A stretch of 56,214 nucleotides of DNA, taken from assembly GCA_902805845.1 (NCBI GenBank), contig CADCUI010000091.1, positions 1 through 56,214 on the forward strand, written 5' to 3'. This stretch comes from an uncultured Nocardioidaceae bacterium (GTDB lineage Bacteria; Actinomycetota; Actinomycetes; Propionibacteriales; Nocardioidaceae). Of the stretch, positions 32,552 through 42,864 are shown in pieces. The position numbers and the translations under genes are program-made. Under the pieces are notes generated by a model. The model was given only the letters and a program-made list of their open reading frames with translations. It was not told the origin of the DNA and searched no databases. Positions within the stretch are counted from its first letter, which is position 1, and each line of letters opens with the position of its first letter.

Positions 32552-33556
32552 TCAGTCGTAGCCGAGGACCGACTTCCGGTGCCGGCCCCATTCGAGTGCC
32601 GACGCGATCGCGTCGTCGATGGTCAGCGACGACGTCCAGCCCAGGACGTCGCGCGCCTTGTCGACGTTGGCGAAGGCACCGACGGCGTCCCCCGGGCGCG
32701 GCGGCGCCTCCCGCAGCGGGACCTCCTTGCCGAACACCCGCTCGAACGACTTGACCAGCTCCCGGACGGTGACGCCTTCGCCGGTGCCGATGTTGATGAC
32801 CGTGCTCGGCGCCTGCACCTCTGTCAGCACCTCGTCGAAGCGCTCGACGGCGACGACGTGGGCCCGGGCCAGGTCCCACACGTGGATGTAGTCGCGGATG
32901 CCGGTCCCGTCCCGCGTCGGGTGCTCGGTCCCGGTGATCGTGAACGCGTCCTTGAGTCCCTGCGCCGCCATCACCAGCTGGCCCAGCACGTGCGACGGCT
33001 CGCGCGCGTAGATGCCGGACTCGAGGTCGGGGTCGGAACCTATCGGGTTGAAGTAGCGCAGGACGATCGCGCGCAGGTCCGTGGCCGCCGCCATGTCGGT
33101 GAGCACCATCTCCATGACCTGCTTGGTGCGGGCGTACGGCGAGAGCGGCTCGAGCGGGGAGTCCTCGTCGACCTCGAAGTCCTCGCTCTTGGCGTAGAGG
33201 GACGCGCTGGAGGAGAACAGCACCCGCGGCTTGCCGAGCGAATCGAGCTGGTCGAACAGCTCCAGCGACTTCGCGACGTTGTCGCGGTAGTACTCGTAGG
33301 GCTTCTCCACCGACTCCGGCACCACGATGCGGGCAGCCATGTGGATCGTGGAGTCGATGTCGGGGTGCTCCTCGACGACCCTCGCGACGAGGTCGCGGTC
33401 GGCGATGTCGCCCTCGTAGAAGATCCGGTCCTTGACGAAGACCCGCGGGCCGGAGAGCAGCGAGTCGAGGATGACCGGTGTGTGCCCGGCCTCCTCGAGA
33501 GCCTTTGCGGTGGTCGAGCCGATGTAGCCGGCGCCGCCGGTCACGAGAACCTTCAC
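32552..33556 (-). CDS. galE: UDP-glucose 4-epimerase
   Basis: GalE interconverts UDP-glucose and UDP-galactose with tightly bound NAD+. The 334-aa protein begins with VLVTGGAGYIGS (GxxGxxG, 5-15), then DSLLSG, a catalytic serine in FSSSASLYA, and the YxxxK pair in SPYARTK near residue 149. The later VDKARDVLGW stretch is typical for the family. The minus-strand GTG at 33556 is supported by a -10-like TATGGT six bases upstream, indicating a leaderless mRNA. Specificity for UDP-galactose versus other UDP-sugars is inferred from similarity only. Confidence 0.9.
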   Translation of the reverse strand: MKVLVTGGAGYIGSTTAKALEEAGHTPVILDSLLSGPRVFVKDRIFYEGDIADRDLVARVVEEHPDIDSTIHMAARIVVPESVEKPYEYYRDNVAKSLELFDQLDSLGKPRVLFSSSASLYAKSEDFEVDEDSPLEPLSPYARTKQVMEMVLTDMAAATDLRAIVLRYFNPIGSDPDLESGIYAREPSHVLGQLVMAAQGLKDAFTITGTEHPTRDGTGIRDYIHVWDLARAHVVAVERFDEVLTEVQAPSTVINIGTGEGVTVRELVKSFERVFGKEVPLREAPPRPGDAVGAFANVDKARDVLGWTSSLTIDDAIASALEWGRHRKSVLGYD

Positions 33557-33562
33557 TACTCG

Positions 33563-33568
33563 ACCATA
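33563..33568 (-). promoter_or_regulatory. Putative -10 hexamer for leaderless galE
   Basis: TATGGT on the minus strand ends six bases before the GTG start at 33556. No clear -35 seen. Confidence 0.4.
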
Positions 33569-33699
33569 TCGGCGCCGAGCCGCGACGAGACATCGGCTCG
33601 GGCGCGACATCTCGATTCTCCGGCATAGATGAGGAGGCGCAAACGGCCGGGCGGGAGTAGCGTGCCAGCGAGTCACTCCATCCAGCCCCAGGAGGCGCC

Positions 33700-35400
33700 G
33701 TGATCCCGGCAGCGGCAGAGACCACGCTCCGTCTCGACGCGAACTGGGTCGACTACCTCTTGGTAGCGCTCTACTTCGCGTTCGTGCTCGGTATCGGCAT
33801 CGCCGCGAAGCGGTCGGTGTCGAGCAGCATCGACTTCTTCCTCTCGGGCCGCTCCTTGCCGGCGTGGGTGACCGGGCTCGCCTTCATCTCCGCGAACCTC
33901 GGTGCTGTCGAGATCATCGGCATGTCGGCCAACGGGGCCAACTACGGCATTCCGACGGTGCACTACTTCTGGATCGGCGCCGTGCCGGCGATGTTGTTCC
34001 TCGGTGTCGTGATGATGCCGTTCTACTACGGCTCGAAGGTCCGCTCGGTCCCCGAGTTCATGCGGCGACGGTTCGGGACCGGTGCCCACCTGGTCAACGC
34101 GCTCAGCTTCGCGGTGGCCCAGCTGCTCATCGCGGGCATCAACCTGTACCTGCTCGCGAGCATCGTGGAGATCCTGCTCGGGTGGCCGCTGTGGGTGTCG
34201 CTCCTGCTCGCCGCAGCGGTGGTGCTCACCTACACCGCCCTCGGCGGCTTGTCGGCGGCGATCTACAACGAGGTGCTCCAGTTCTTCGTGATCGTCGCCG
34301 CGCTCCTCCCGCTGACCATCGTGGGGCTGTACAAGGTGGGCGGGTGGGACGGCCTCACCGACCGGATCACCGCCACGACCGGTGGCTCCGAGCAGCTCTC
34401 CTCCTGGCCCGGCACCGCGCTCACCGGCATCGACAGCCCGGTGCTCTCGGTGATCGGGCTCGTCTTCGGTCTCGGCTTCGTGCTGTCCTTCGGCTACTGG
34501 ACCACCAACTTCGTCGAGGTGCAGCGGGCGATGGCCTCGAGCTCGATCTCGGCGGCACAGCGGGCGCCGATCATCGGGGCGTTCCCCAAGATGTTCATCC
34601 CGTTCATCGTGATCCTGCCCGGCATGATCGCCGGTGTCCTCATCACCGAGATCGCGGAGCCGAAGGCAGCGGGCGGGGAGCCCGACTACAACAACGCACT
34701 GCTCTACATGATCCGCGACCTGCTTCCGAACGGGATGCTCGGCGTGGCGATCGCCGGGCTGCTCGCGTCGTTCATGGCCGGCATGGCGGCCAACATCTCG
34801 GCCTTCAACACGGTCTTCTCCTACGACCTGTGGCAGACCTACGTCCGCAAGGACAAGCCCGACGACTACTACACCTCCGTGGGGCGGATCGCCACGGTCG
34901 GCGCAACGCTGACCGCGATCGGCACAGCGACGTTCGCCGCGTCGTACAGCAACATCATGGACTATCTCCAGACGCTGTTCGGCTTCTTCAACGCGCCCCT
35001 GTTCGCCACCTTCATCCTCGGCATGTTCTGGAAGCGGATGACGCCGACCGCGGGCTGGATGGGGCTGGTCAGCGGCACGCTGGCGGCCGTCTTCGTCGGC
35101 ATCCTCAGCGAGGACGCCCTCGGTGGTCTCTCCACGGGAGTGCTGCCGCTCAGCGGGCAGGGGGCGAGCTTCGTGGCGGCAGGAGCAGCATTCGTCGTCG
35201 ACATCCTCGTCTCGGTCGCGGTCAGCGTCATGACCAAGCCGAAGGCAGAGTCCGAGCTGAAGGGGCTGGTCTACTCGCTGACCCCGAAGTCGGACTTCCA
35301 CGACGAGAACGAGGGGGCACTGCCCTGGTTCCAGCAGCCGACCAAGCTGGCGGGGATCGGCCTCGTCATCGTCATCGTCCTCAACATCCTGTTCTGGTAG
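33700..35400 (+). CDS. Sodium:solute symporter (SSS family, SGLT-like)
   Basis: A 566-aa secondary transporter with about 13-14 transmembrane helices. Residues near 65-100 read GAVEIIGMSANGANYGIPTV, and further on come PEFMRRRFG, LGGLSAAIYNEVLQ and GYWTTNFVEVQRA. These are landmarks of the SSS/SGLT family, which couples Na+ to uptake of sugars, inositol or organic acids. Next to galE a sugar substrate would make sense, but the pair is divergent and this is only inference. GTG 33700 follows GGAGG. A small two-helix protein is encoded 15 nt downstream. Confidence 0.88.
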   Translation: MIPAAAETTLRLDANWVDYLLVALYFAFVLGIGIAAKRSVSSSIDFFLSGRSLPAWVTGLAFISANLGAVEIIGMSANGANYGIPTVHYFWIGAVPAMLFLGVVMMPFYYGSKVRSVPEFMRRRFGTGAHLVNALSFAVAQLLIAGINLYLLASIVEILLGWPLWVSLLLAAAVVLTYTALGGLSAAIYNEVLQFFVIVAALLPLTIVGLYKVGGWDGLTDRITATTGGSEQLSSWPGTALTGIDSPVLSVIGLVFGLGFVLSFGYWTTNFVEVQRAMASSSISAAQRAPIIGAFPKMFIPFIVILPGMIAGVLITEIAEPKAAGGEPDYNNALLYMIRDLLPNGMLGVAIAGLLASFMAGMAANISAFNTVFSYDLWQTYVRKDKPDDYYTSVGRIATVGATLTAIGTATFAASYSNIMDYLQTLFGFFNAPLFATFILGMFWKRMTPTAGWMGLVSGTLAAVFVGILSEDALGGLSTGVLPLSGQGASFVAAGAAFVVDILVSVAVSVMTKPKAESELKGLVYSLTPKSDFHDENEGALPWFQQPTKLAGIGLVIVIVLNILFW

Positions 35401-35415
35401 AAGGAGCCCCGACTC

Positions 35416-35706
35416 ATGGCGCACTCGACGAGGCCTGACACCGGCAAGGTGAAGCGACGGGCAGGGGTCTTCGACATCCGGACCTTCATCGCCGCACTCA
35501 TCGGCCTCTACGGCCTGGTGCTGGTGATCCTCGGCCTGGTCGGACCGAGCGAGGAGCAGCTGCAGAAGAGCAACGGTCTGGACATCAACCTCTGGGCCGG
35601 GCTCGGGATGCTGATCGCGGCTGCGCTGTTCCAGGGCTGGGCGATGTGGCGACCGGTCGTGGTGCCGAAGGACACGACCACACCGAGCGAGTCCGACGAC
35701 AGGTAG
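35416..35706 (+). CDS. Small membrane protein, 96 aa, partner of the SSS symporter gene
   Basis: Two transmembrane helices are visible: FIAALIGLYGLVLVILGLVG (about 24-43) and INLWAGLGMLIAAALFQGWAMW (about 58-80). They are separated by a polar loop and flanked by basic N-terminal (GKVKRRAG) and acidic C-terminal residues. AAGGAG precedes ATG 35416. The 15-nt gap to the symporter gene implies one operon. I recognise no named family; an accessory or regulatory subunit of the transporter is an inference from context. Confidence 0.75.
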   Translation: MAHSTRPDTGKVKRRAGVFDIRTFIAALIGLYGLVLVILGLVGPSEEQLQKSNGLDINLWAGLGMLIAAALFQGWAMWRPVVVPKDTTTPSESDDR

Positions 35707-35735
35707 GCACCCCCCTGGCGCGCGCGGGCCTTGAC

Positions 35736-35766
35736 TGGACAGCTTCGCGACCCGCGGGGCTACCAT
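35736..35766 (+). promoter_or_regulatory. Putative promoter of the leuS leader
   Basis: TGGACA (35736-35741) and TACCAT (35761-35766), 19-nt spacer. TACCAT ends six bases before the leader-peptide ATG at 35773, matching other leaderless starts in the window. Confidence 0.5.
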
Positions 35767-35772
35767 GGATCC

Positions 35773-35799
35773 ATGCGGACTCAAGCGCTCCTTATGTAG
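35773..35799 (+). CDS. leuS leader peptide MRTQALLM with tandem leucine codons
   Basis: Nine codons including the stop: ATG CGG ACT CAA GCG, then CTC CTT (two adjacent Leu codons at 35788-35793), ATG and TAG. The stop overlaps the first base of an 11-bp hairpin that is followed directly by an intrinsic terminator in front of leuS. No ribosome site is visible, but the -10-like box six bases upstream fits a leaderless message. I read it as the sensor of a ribosome-mediated attenuator that responds to charged tRNA-Leu. The second Leu codon, CTT, is rare in GC-rich genomes, which would aid stalling. Confidence 0.6.
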   Translation: MRTQALLM

Positions 35800-35855
35800 G
35801 CCGCGTCGACCATCGCGCTCGACGCGGCCACCCCTCGTTCCCGAGGGGTTTTTTT
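35799..35855 (+). terminator. Hairpin plus intrinsic terminator (attenuator) upstream of leuS
   Basis: First hairpin: GGCCGCGTCGA (35799-35809)/TCGACGCGGCC (35819-35829). Second: ACCCCTCG (35830-35837)/CGAGGGGT (35842-35849) followed by seven Ts (35849-35855), a textbook rho-independent terminator. No obvious alternative antiterminator pairing was found by eye. Confidence 0.8.
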
Positions 35856-35898
35856 GTGCCACCAGTCAGCCGAAAACATGCGAACGCGAGGGATCGAG

Positions 35899-38410
<2,512 letters not shown>

Positions 38411-38412
<2 letters not shown>

Positions 38413-38446
38413 CCCGCGGGACGCGCCGGTGGCGTGTCGGCGGGTC
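38411..38446 (+). terminator. Hairpin at the end of leuS
   Basis: Nested stems GACCCGC (38411-38417)/GCGGGTC (38440-38446) and inner GACGCGCC/GGCGTGTC. It begins in the leuS stop codon and lacks a T-run. Confidence 0.55.
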
Positions 38447-38469
38447 GGTCCCTCCCGGGTGAGCGTCGG

Positions 38470-38475
38470 TATCCT
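38470..38475 (+). promoter_or_regulatory. Putative -10 hexamer for leaderless degV
   Basis: TATCCT ends six bases before the ATG at 38482, and there is no ribosome site at that ATG. Confidence 0.5.
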
Positions 38476-38481
38476 GCGCGC

Positions 38482-39339
38482 ATGCCGAAGGTCGCCGTCG
38501 TCACCGACTCGACGGCCGCGCTCCCACCTGAGGTCGCGGCGGAGGCCGGCATCACCGTGGTGCCGCTTCAGGTCGTGATCGGCGCGCGCTCCTACGACGA
38601 CGGCATCGACCCGGAGGCCAGTCCCGACCAGGTGGCGAAATCACTCAAGGACTACGTGCCCGTGAGCACGTCGCGGCCGACGCCGGCGCTGCTCCTGGAG
38701 GCCTACGAGCAGGCTGCGGCGCTGGGCGCCGAGGAGATCGTCTCGGTGCACGTGTCCGGAGAGCTCAGCGGCACCGTCGAGTCCGCCCTGCTGGCGGCGC
38801 GGCAGTCCCCGGTGCCCGTGCACGTGGTCGACAGCAGGCAGGTGGGCGCCGGGACCGGCTACGCGGCGCTCACGGCGGCGGAGGTGGTCGCGGGAGGCGG
38901 CACGGGGGAGGAGGCCGCGGTCGCGGCTCGCAGTCGCGCGGAGAGGACCGTGTCGCTGTTCTTCGTCGACACCCTGGAGTACCTGCGACGGGGCGGGCGT
39001 GTCGGCGCGGCAGCCGCGCTGCTCGGTTCGGCGCTCGCCGTGAAGCCGATCCTGCGCCTCGAGGAGGGCCGCGTGAGCCCGCTGGGGAAGGTGCGCACCT
39101 CCGGCCGCGCGCTGGCCCGGCTCACCGAGCTGGCGGTGACGGCCGCCGGCGACGACGAGGTCGACGTCACGGTGTCCCACCTGGCAAACCTGGCCGTGGC
39201 GGAGGCACTGGCAGCGGACCTGGGCCAGCGGCTCGAGCGCGGCCTGGGCGGCCGTCACGTGCCGGTGAGCGAGGTCCCCGCGGTCCTGGGGGCCCACGTC
39301 GGTCCGGGGCTGGTCGGGGTCACCGTCGCTCCCAGGTGA
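38482..39339 (+). CDS. DegV family fatty-acid-binding protein
   Basis: DegV (FakB-like) proteins bind fatty acids and, in Firmicutes, present them to the kinase FakA. The 285-aa product starts VAVVTDSTAALPPEVA, followed by ITVVPLQVVIGARSYDDGID and PVSTSRPTPALLLEAYEQ, with the conserved serine/threonine ligand contacts. SGELSGTVESALLA near residue 93 and FFVDTLEYLRRGGRV near 160 complete the signature. ATG 38482 was chosen over a GTG at 38434 because of homologous N-termini and the -10-like box. Its role in Actinobacteria is unclear. Confidence 0.92.
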   Translation: MPKVAVVTDSTAALPPEVAAEAGITVVPLQVVIGARSYDDGIDPEASPDQVAKSLKDYVPVSTSRPTPALLLEAYEQAAALGAEEIVSVHVSGELSGTVESALLAARQSPVPVHVVDSRQVGAGTGYAALTAAEVVAGGGTGEEAAVAARSRAERTVSLFFVDTLEYLRRGGRVGAAAALLGSALAVKPILRLEEGRVSPLGKVRTSGRALARLTELAVTAAGDDEVDVTVSHLANLAVAEALAADLGQRLERGLGGRHVPVSEVPAVLGAHVGPGLVGVTVAPR

Positions 39340-39400
39340 GTGTTGCGGCCGGTTGTCCCCAGGCGGGCGCCGGCCGGTGGCGAGACTGGCGGGACGTTCC

Positions 39401-39406
39401 TAGCGT
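39401..39406 (+). promoter_or_regulatory. Putative -10 hexamer for leaderless comEA
   Basis: TAGCGT ends six bases before ATG 39413. The same hexamer precedes the lyase gene (16631) and the symporter gene (33658). Confidence 0.45.
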
Positions 39407-39412
39407 TCGCCC

Positions 39413-40426
39413 ATGCGCAGCAGGCCCGTCGACGACCGTGTCATCGAGGTCACCCGTCGCCGCCTGGCGGTGCTGACCGCCGAGCTCGCTGCCGCTCGTG
39501 GTGAGGCGACGCCCGGCGCGACCGCTACGGTGCCTGGGCCGGACGAGGCGGTCGTCAGGGCGGCCGATGCCGGCCCGGCGTTGGCGGCGCCGGGAGCCGG
39601 CGGTCTCGCCCCAACGGCTGTTCCTGTCGGGCGCCACGCCCATCGACGTCTGTCGTGGCTTCGTCGGCTGCGCGGCTGGATGGGTGACCGCACGCCTGAC
39701 CTGACCGTGCCGCGGGCACACCTCGGCGCGGGACAGGCGGCGCTCGTGCTGGTCATCGTGGCGGCCGGTCTCCTGGTCGCGGCGTGGTGGCTGGTTCGTG
39801 CCGGAGGGATGGGCGGCGCGCCGGGAGAGGTGGCACCGCCTCGACCGGCGGCCTTTGCCAGCCCGACCGCGACCAGCGCCTCTGCACCGGCCGCCCCCGT
39901 CCCGGGCACCGCGCCGGGCACTGCGCTGGGCACCGCGCCGGCGTCCTCGAGCGGTGCGCCGGCGTCCTCGAGCGTTGCGCCGGAGATCGTCGTCGACGTG
40001 GTGGGCAGGGTCCGGCGACCGGGGATCGCCGTGCTGCCGGCCGGGTCCCGGGTGGTCGACGCGGTTCGTGCCGCGGGCGGGATGAAGCCCGGTGTCGACC
40101 GCCGCGCGGTCAACCTGGCGCGCCAGCTGATGGACGGCGAGCAGGTGCTGGTGGGGGTCGCGGGAGGCGGCGCGGTCCTACGCGTCCCACCGGTGATCAC
40201 CGCCCCTTCGGCAGGCGCCAGCGGCACGCCGACGGCCCTGGTCAACCTCAACACCGCCGACCAGGCGACGCTGGAGACCCTGCCCGGTGTGGGCCCGGTG
40301 ACCGCTCAGGCGATCCTGCAGTGGCGCACCGAGCACGGCGGCTTCACCGCGGTCGACGAGCTGCTCGAGGTCAGCGGCATCGGGGAGGCGACGTTGGCCG
40401 AGATCGCCCCGCACGTCACCGTGTGA
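39413..40426 (+). CDS. comEA: ComEA-like DNA-binding protein (SLBB plus helix-hairpin-helix)
   Basis: ComEA binds DNA outside the membrane during uptake. The 337-aa protein has a basic cytoplasmic N-terminus, one transmembrane helix (about 108-127) and an Ala/Pro/Ser-rich linker with a duplicated 21-bp DNA unit. An SLBB-like domain follows (VVDVVGRVRRPGIAVLPAGSRVVDA near 195-220), then a C-terminal HhH pair, LVNLNTADQATLETLPGVGPVTA and VSGIGEATLAEIAPHV. The length exceeds simple ComEA because of the N-terminal region. The stop overlaps the comEC start (GTGTGAG). Natural competence in this lineage is not established. Confidence 0.9.
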   Translation: MRSRPVDDRVIEVTRRRLAVLTAELAAARGEATPGATATVPGPDEAVVRAADAGPALAAPGAGGLAPTAVPVGRHAHRRLSWLRRLRGWMGDRTPDLTVPRAHLGAGQAALVLVIVAAGLLVAAWWLVRAGGMGGAPGEVAPPRPAAFASPTATSASAPAAPVPGTAPGTALGTAPASSSGAPASSSVAPEIVVDVVGRVRRPGIAVLPAGSRVVDAVRAAGGMKPGVDRRAVNLARQLMDGEQVLVGVAGGGAVLRVPPVITAPSAGASGTPTALVNLNTADQATLETLPGVGPVTAQAILQWRTEHGGFTAVDELLEVSGIGEATLAEIAPHVTV

Positions 40427-42741
40427 GCCACCCGACCACAGCTGCCGGGAGCGGCGCCGAGGAGCTGCGGGCGACGTCGGCCCTGGACCTCCGGACGACG
40501 TGCCTGGGTGCCGCCGCGTGGGCGGGTGCCTTGCTCGGCACCTCGGCCGGCGGCATCGGTCTGGCGGCGGTACTCGTGGCGGTGCTCACGGCGGTGCTCC
40601 TTGCCGGCGCGATGGCGTGGCGACGCCGACGGCTCGTCGGCGCCTGCCTCGTCACCGCCGCGGCGGTCGCCGGGATGGCGGGGGTGCGCGCCGAGGCCAC
40701 CACGGAGGGACCGGTGGCCGCCTTCGCGAAGGAGCGAGCCGTCGCCGAGGCCGTGCTCGTGGTGCGCTCCGACCCCGTCCTGAGATCGGGCCGGTTCGGG
40801 GACTACGTCGTCGCCCGGAGCCGGCTCCGCTCCCTCGTCGTGCGAGGCACGTCGGTGCGGTCGTCAGTGCCGGTCCTCGTGGTCGGCGGGAAGGCGTGGC
40901 GGGGGGTCGAACTCGGGTCGGTGGTCCGGTGGACGGCACGGCTGGGGCCCGCGCAGACCGCCCAGGAGGCGGCGGTGCTGTCCGGCGACGCGGCGCCTGA
41001 GGTGCTTCGCGGACCGTCGTCGGTGCTTCGAGGTGCGGCAGCCGTGCGGGCCGCCGTACGCCGAGCTGCCGGCTCCGGCCCCCCTGAGGGGTCAGCCCTG
41101 GTGCCCGCCCTGGTCACCGGTGACGACCAGCAGCTGCCCGAGGCGGTCACCGACGACTTCCGGACGGCGGGCCTGACCCATCTCACCGCTGTGTCGGGCA
41201 CCAACCTGACCCTGGTGCTCGCGTTCCTGCTCCTGCTGGCCCGCTGGTGCGGTATCCGTGGGCGTGGTCACCTGGTCGTGGGCCTCTGCGGGGTCGTCGG
41301 GTTCGTGCTCCTCGCCCGGCCCGAGCCGTCCGTGGTCAGGGCGGCGGCGATGGGCACGGTGGCCCTGCTCGGGCTGGGGACGGGAGGACGCGCGACCGGC
41401 GTTCGGGCCCTCGGCGCAGCGGTGCTGGTGCTGCTCGTCGTCGACCCCTGGCTGGCAGTCTCGCCCGGATTCGCGCTGTCGGTCCTCGCGACCGCCGGCA
41501 TCCTCTTCGTGGCGCCTGCCTTCCGGGATGCGCTCGCCACCTGGATGCCGCGGCCGCTCGCGGAGGCGGTGGCGGTGCCGCTGGCGGCTCAGCTGGCGTG
41601 CACGCCGCTGGTGGCGGCGTTGTCCGGTGAGGTGAGCTTGGTGGCGGTGGCCGCCAACCTCGTCGCGGCGCCGGTCGTGGGTCCGGCCACGGTGCTGGGG
41701 CTGGCCGCCGGTCTGGTGGTGCTGGTGCTCCCGCCGGCTGGGCAGCTGCTCGGCTGGTTGGCGAGCTGGGCTGCCGAGGTCATCGTGGTCGTGGCGCACC
41801 GGGCAGCGGAGCTGCCGGTGGCGTCGGTCGGCTGGCCCACCGGCCACGTCGGCCTTGCGGTCCTGACGGTGCTCTGCGTGGGCCTCACCGTGGCCGCCAC
41901 CGGGGTGCTGCGGAGCCGCACCGCGTCGGCGGCCGTCACGGCGCTCTGTGCCCTGGTCGTCATCTTCCCGCTCCCGTCACCTGGCTGGCCGCCCGACGGC
42001 TGGGTCATGGTCATGTGCGACGTCGGCCAGGGTGACGCGGTGGTGGTCCGCACGGGGGAGGGTGAGGGCGTGGTCGTGGACGCCGGCCCCGATCCCGCCC
42101 TCGTCGACGCGTGCCTGCGGCGGCTGGGAGTCGACCGCATCCCGGCCGTCGTGCTGACCCACTTCCACGCGGACCACGTGGACGGCCTGCCGGGGGTGCT
42201 GCGTGGCCGGTCGGTGGGTGAGGTCGAGGTCGATGCGCTGCGGCTGCCCGCGGACGCGGCGCAGCAGGTCGACCGGTGGGCCGCGGCGGAGGACGTGCCG
42301 ATCCGGGTCCCGGCGTACGGCGAGCGCGTGACCCTCGGGGAGGTCACCTGGCAGGTGGTGGCGCCCCGCCGGATCCTGTCGGACAGTCCCAACGACGCCT
42401 CGGTGGTCCTGCTCGTGGAGACGCACGGGCTGCGGGTGCTGCTCACCGGCGACGTGGAACCGACCTCGCAGGCGGCGCTGCTGCGCGAGCCGCTCGGCCC
42501 GGTCGACGTCCTCAAGGTGCCCCACCACGGCAGCCGCTACCAGGACCGCCGACTGCTGGGTCAGCTGGGAGCACGCGTCGCGCTGGTCTCCGCCGGTGCC
42601 GACAACGACTACGGCCACCCCGACAAGGGCACGCTGGCCGTGCTGGAGGCCGCCGGCGCCCTCGTTCGTCGTACCGACCGGCACGGCGACATCGCCGTCG
42701 TGGTGCACGACGGTCGGCTTCGGGTGGTGACCCGCCGGTGA
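40423..42741 (+). CDS. comEC: ComEC/Rec2 DNA-uptake channel protein with metallo-beta-lactamase-like domain
   Basis: A 772-aa membrane protein thought to pass single-stranded DNA inward. The N-terminal part has several helices, then a competence domain near residue 250 (LTHLTAVSGTNLTLVLAF, the ComEC signature HLTAVSGTN) with many more helices. The C-terminal third is an MBL-type hydrolase: VGQGDAVVV near 535, THFHADHVDGL near 578, LLTGDVEP and KVPHHGSRYQD. GTG 40423 was chosen for the 4-nt overlap with comEA. The stop lies in the first of two 10-bp repeats. Confidence 0.93.
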   Translation: MSHPTTAAGSGAEELRATSALDLRTTCLGAAAWAGALLGTSAGGIGLAAVLVAVLTAVLLAGAMAWRRRRLVGACLVTAAAVAGMAGVRAEATTEGPVAAFAKERAVAEAVLVVRSDPVLRSGRFGDYVVARSRLRSLVVRGTSVRSSVPVLVVGGKAWRGVELGSVVRWTARLGPAQTAQEAAVLSGDAAPEVLRGPSSVLRGAAAVRAAVRRAAGSGPPEGSALVPALVTGDDQQLPEAVTDDFRTAGLTHLTAVSGTNLTLVLAFLLLLARWCGIRGRGHLVVGLCGVVGFVLLARPEPSVVRAAAMGTVALLGLGTGGRATGVRALGAAVLVLLVVDPWLAVSPGFALSVLATAGILFVAPAFRDALATWMPRPLAEAVAVPLAAQLACTPLVAALSGEVSLVAVAANLVAAPVVGPATVLGLAAGLVVLVLPPAGQLLGWLASWAAEVIVVVAHRAAELPVASVGWPTGHVGLAVLTVLCVGLTVAATGVLRSRTASAAVTALCALVVIFPLPSPGWPPDGWVMVMCDVGQGDAVVVRTGEGEGVVVDAGPDPALVDACLRRLGVDRIPAVVLTHFHADHVDGLPGVLRGRSVGEVEVDALRLPADAAQQVDRWAAAEDVPIRVPAYGERVTLGEVTWQVVAPRRILSDSPNDASVVLLVETHGLRVLLTGDVEPTSQAALLREPLGPVDVLKVPHHGSRYQDRRLLGQLGARVALVSAGADNDYGHPDKGTLAVLEAAGALVRRTDRHGDIAVVVHDGRLRVVTRR

Positions 42742-42819
42742 GCGCCGGTGAGCGCCTGCATGGAGGGCGGGTCGGGCAGACATGCAGGGCGGGTCGGGCA
42801 GACATGCAGGGCGGGTCGG
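42734..42819 (+). repeat. Two adjoining tandem repeats between comEC and holA (10 bp x2; 22 bp x2.8)
   Basis: GCCGGTGAGC occurs at 42734-42743 and 42744-42753, duplicating the comEC TGA in another frame. It is followed by a 22-bp unit starting CATGCAGGGCGGGTCGGGC (the first copy has CATGGAGG) at 42759-42780, 42781-42802 and, partial, 42803-42819. Units are contiguous with no spacers. Confidence 0.85.
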
Positions 42820-42864
42820 CGGGCGAGCCGGCCTGTCGGTGCGCTGTGGCAGGGTGGTCTCGAC

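Noticed and set aside
42734-42819. Possible CRISPR-like array.
   Set aside because: The repeats are contiguous with no unique spacers and no cas genes are nearby; it is a plain tandem repeat. No CRISPR array was seen anywhere in the window.
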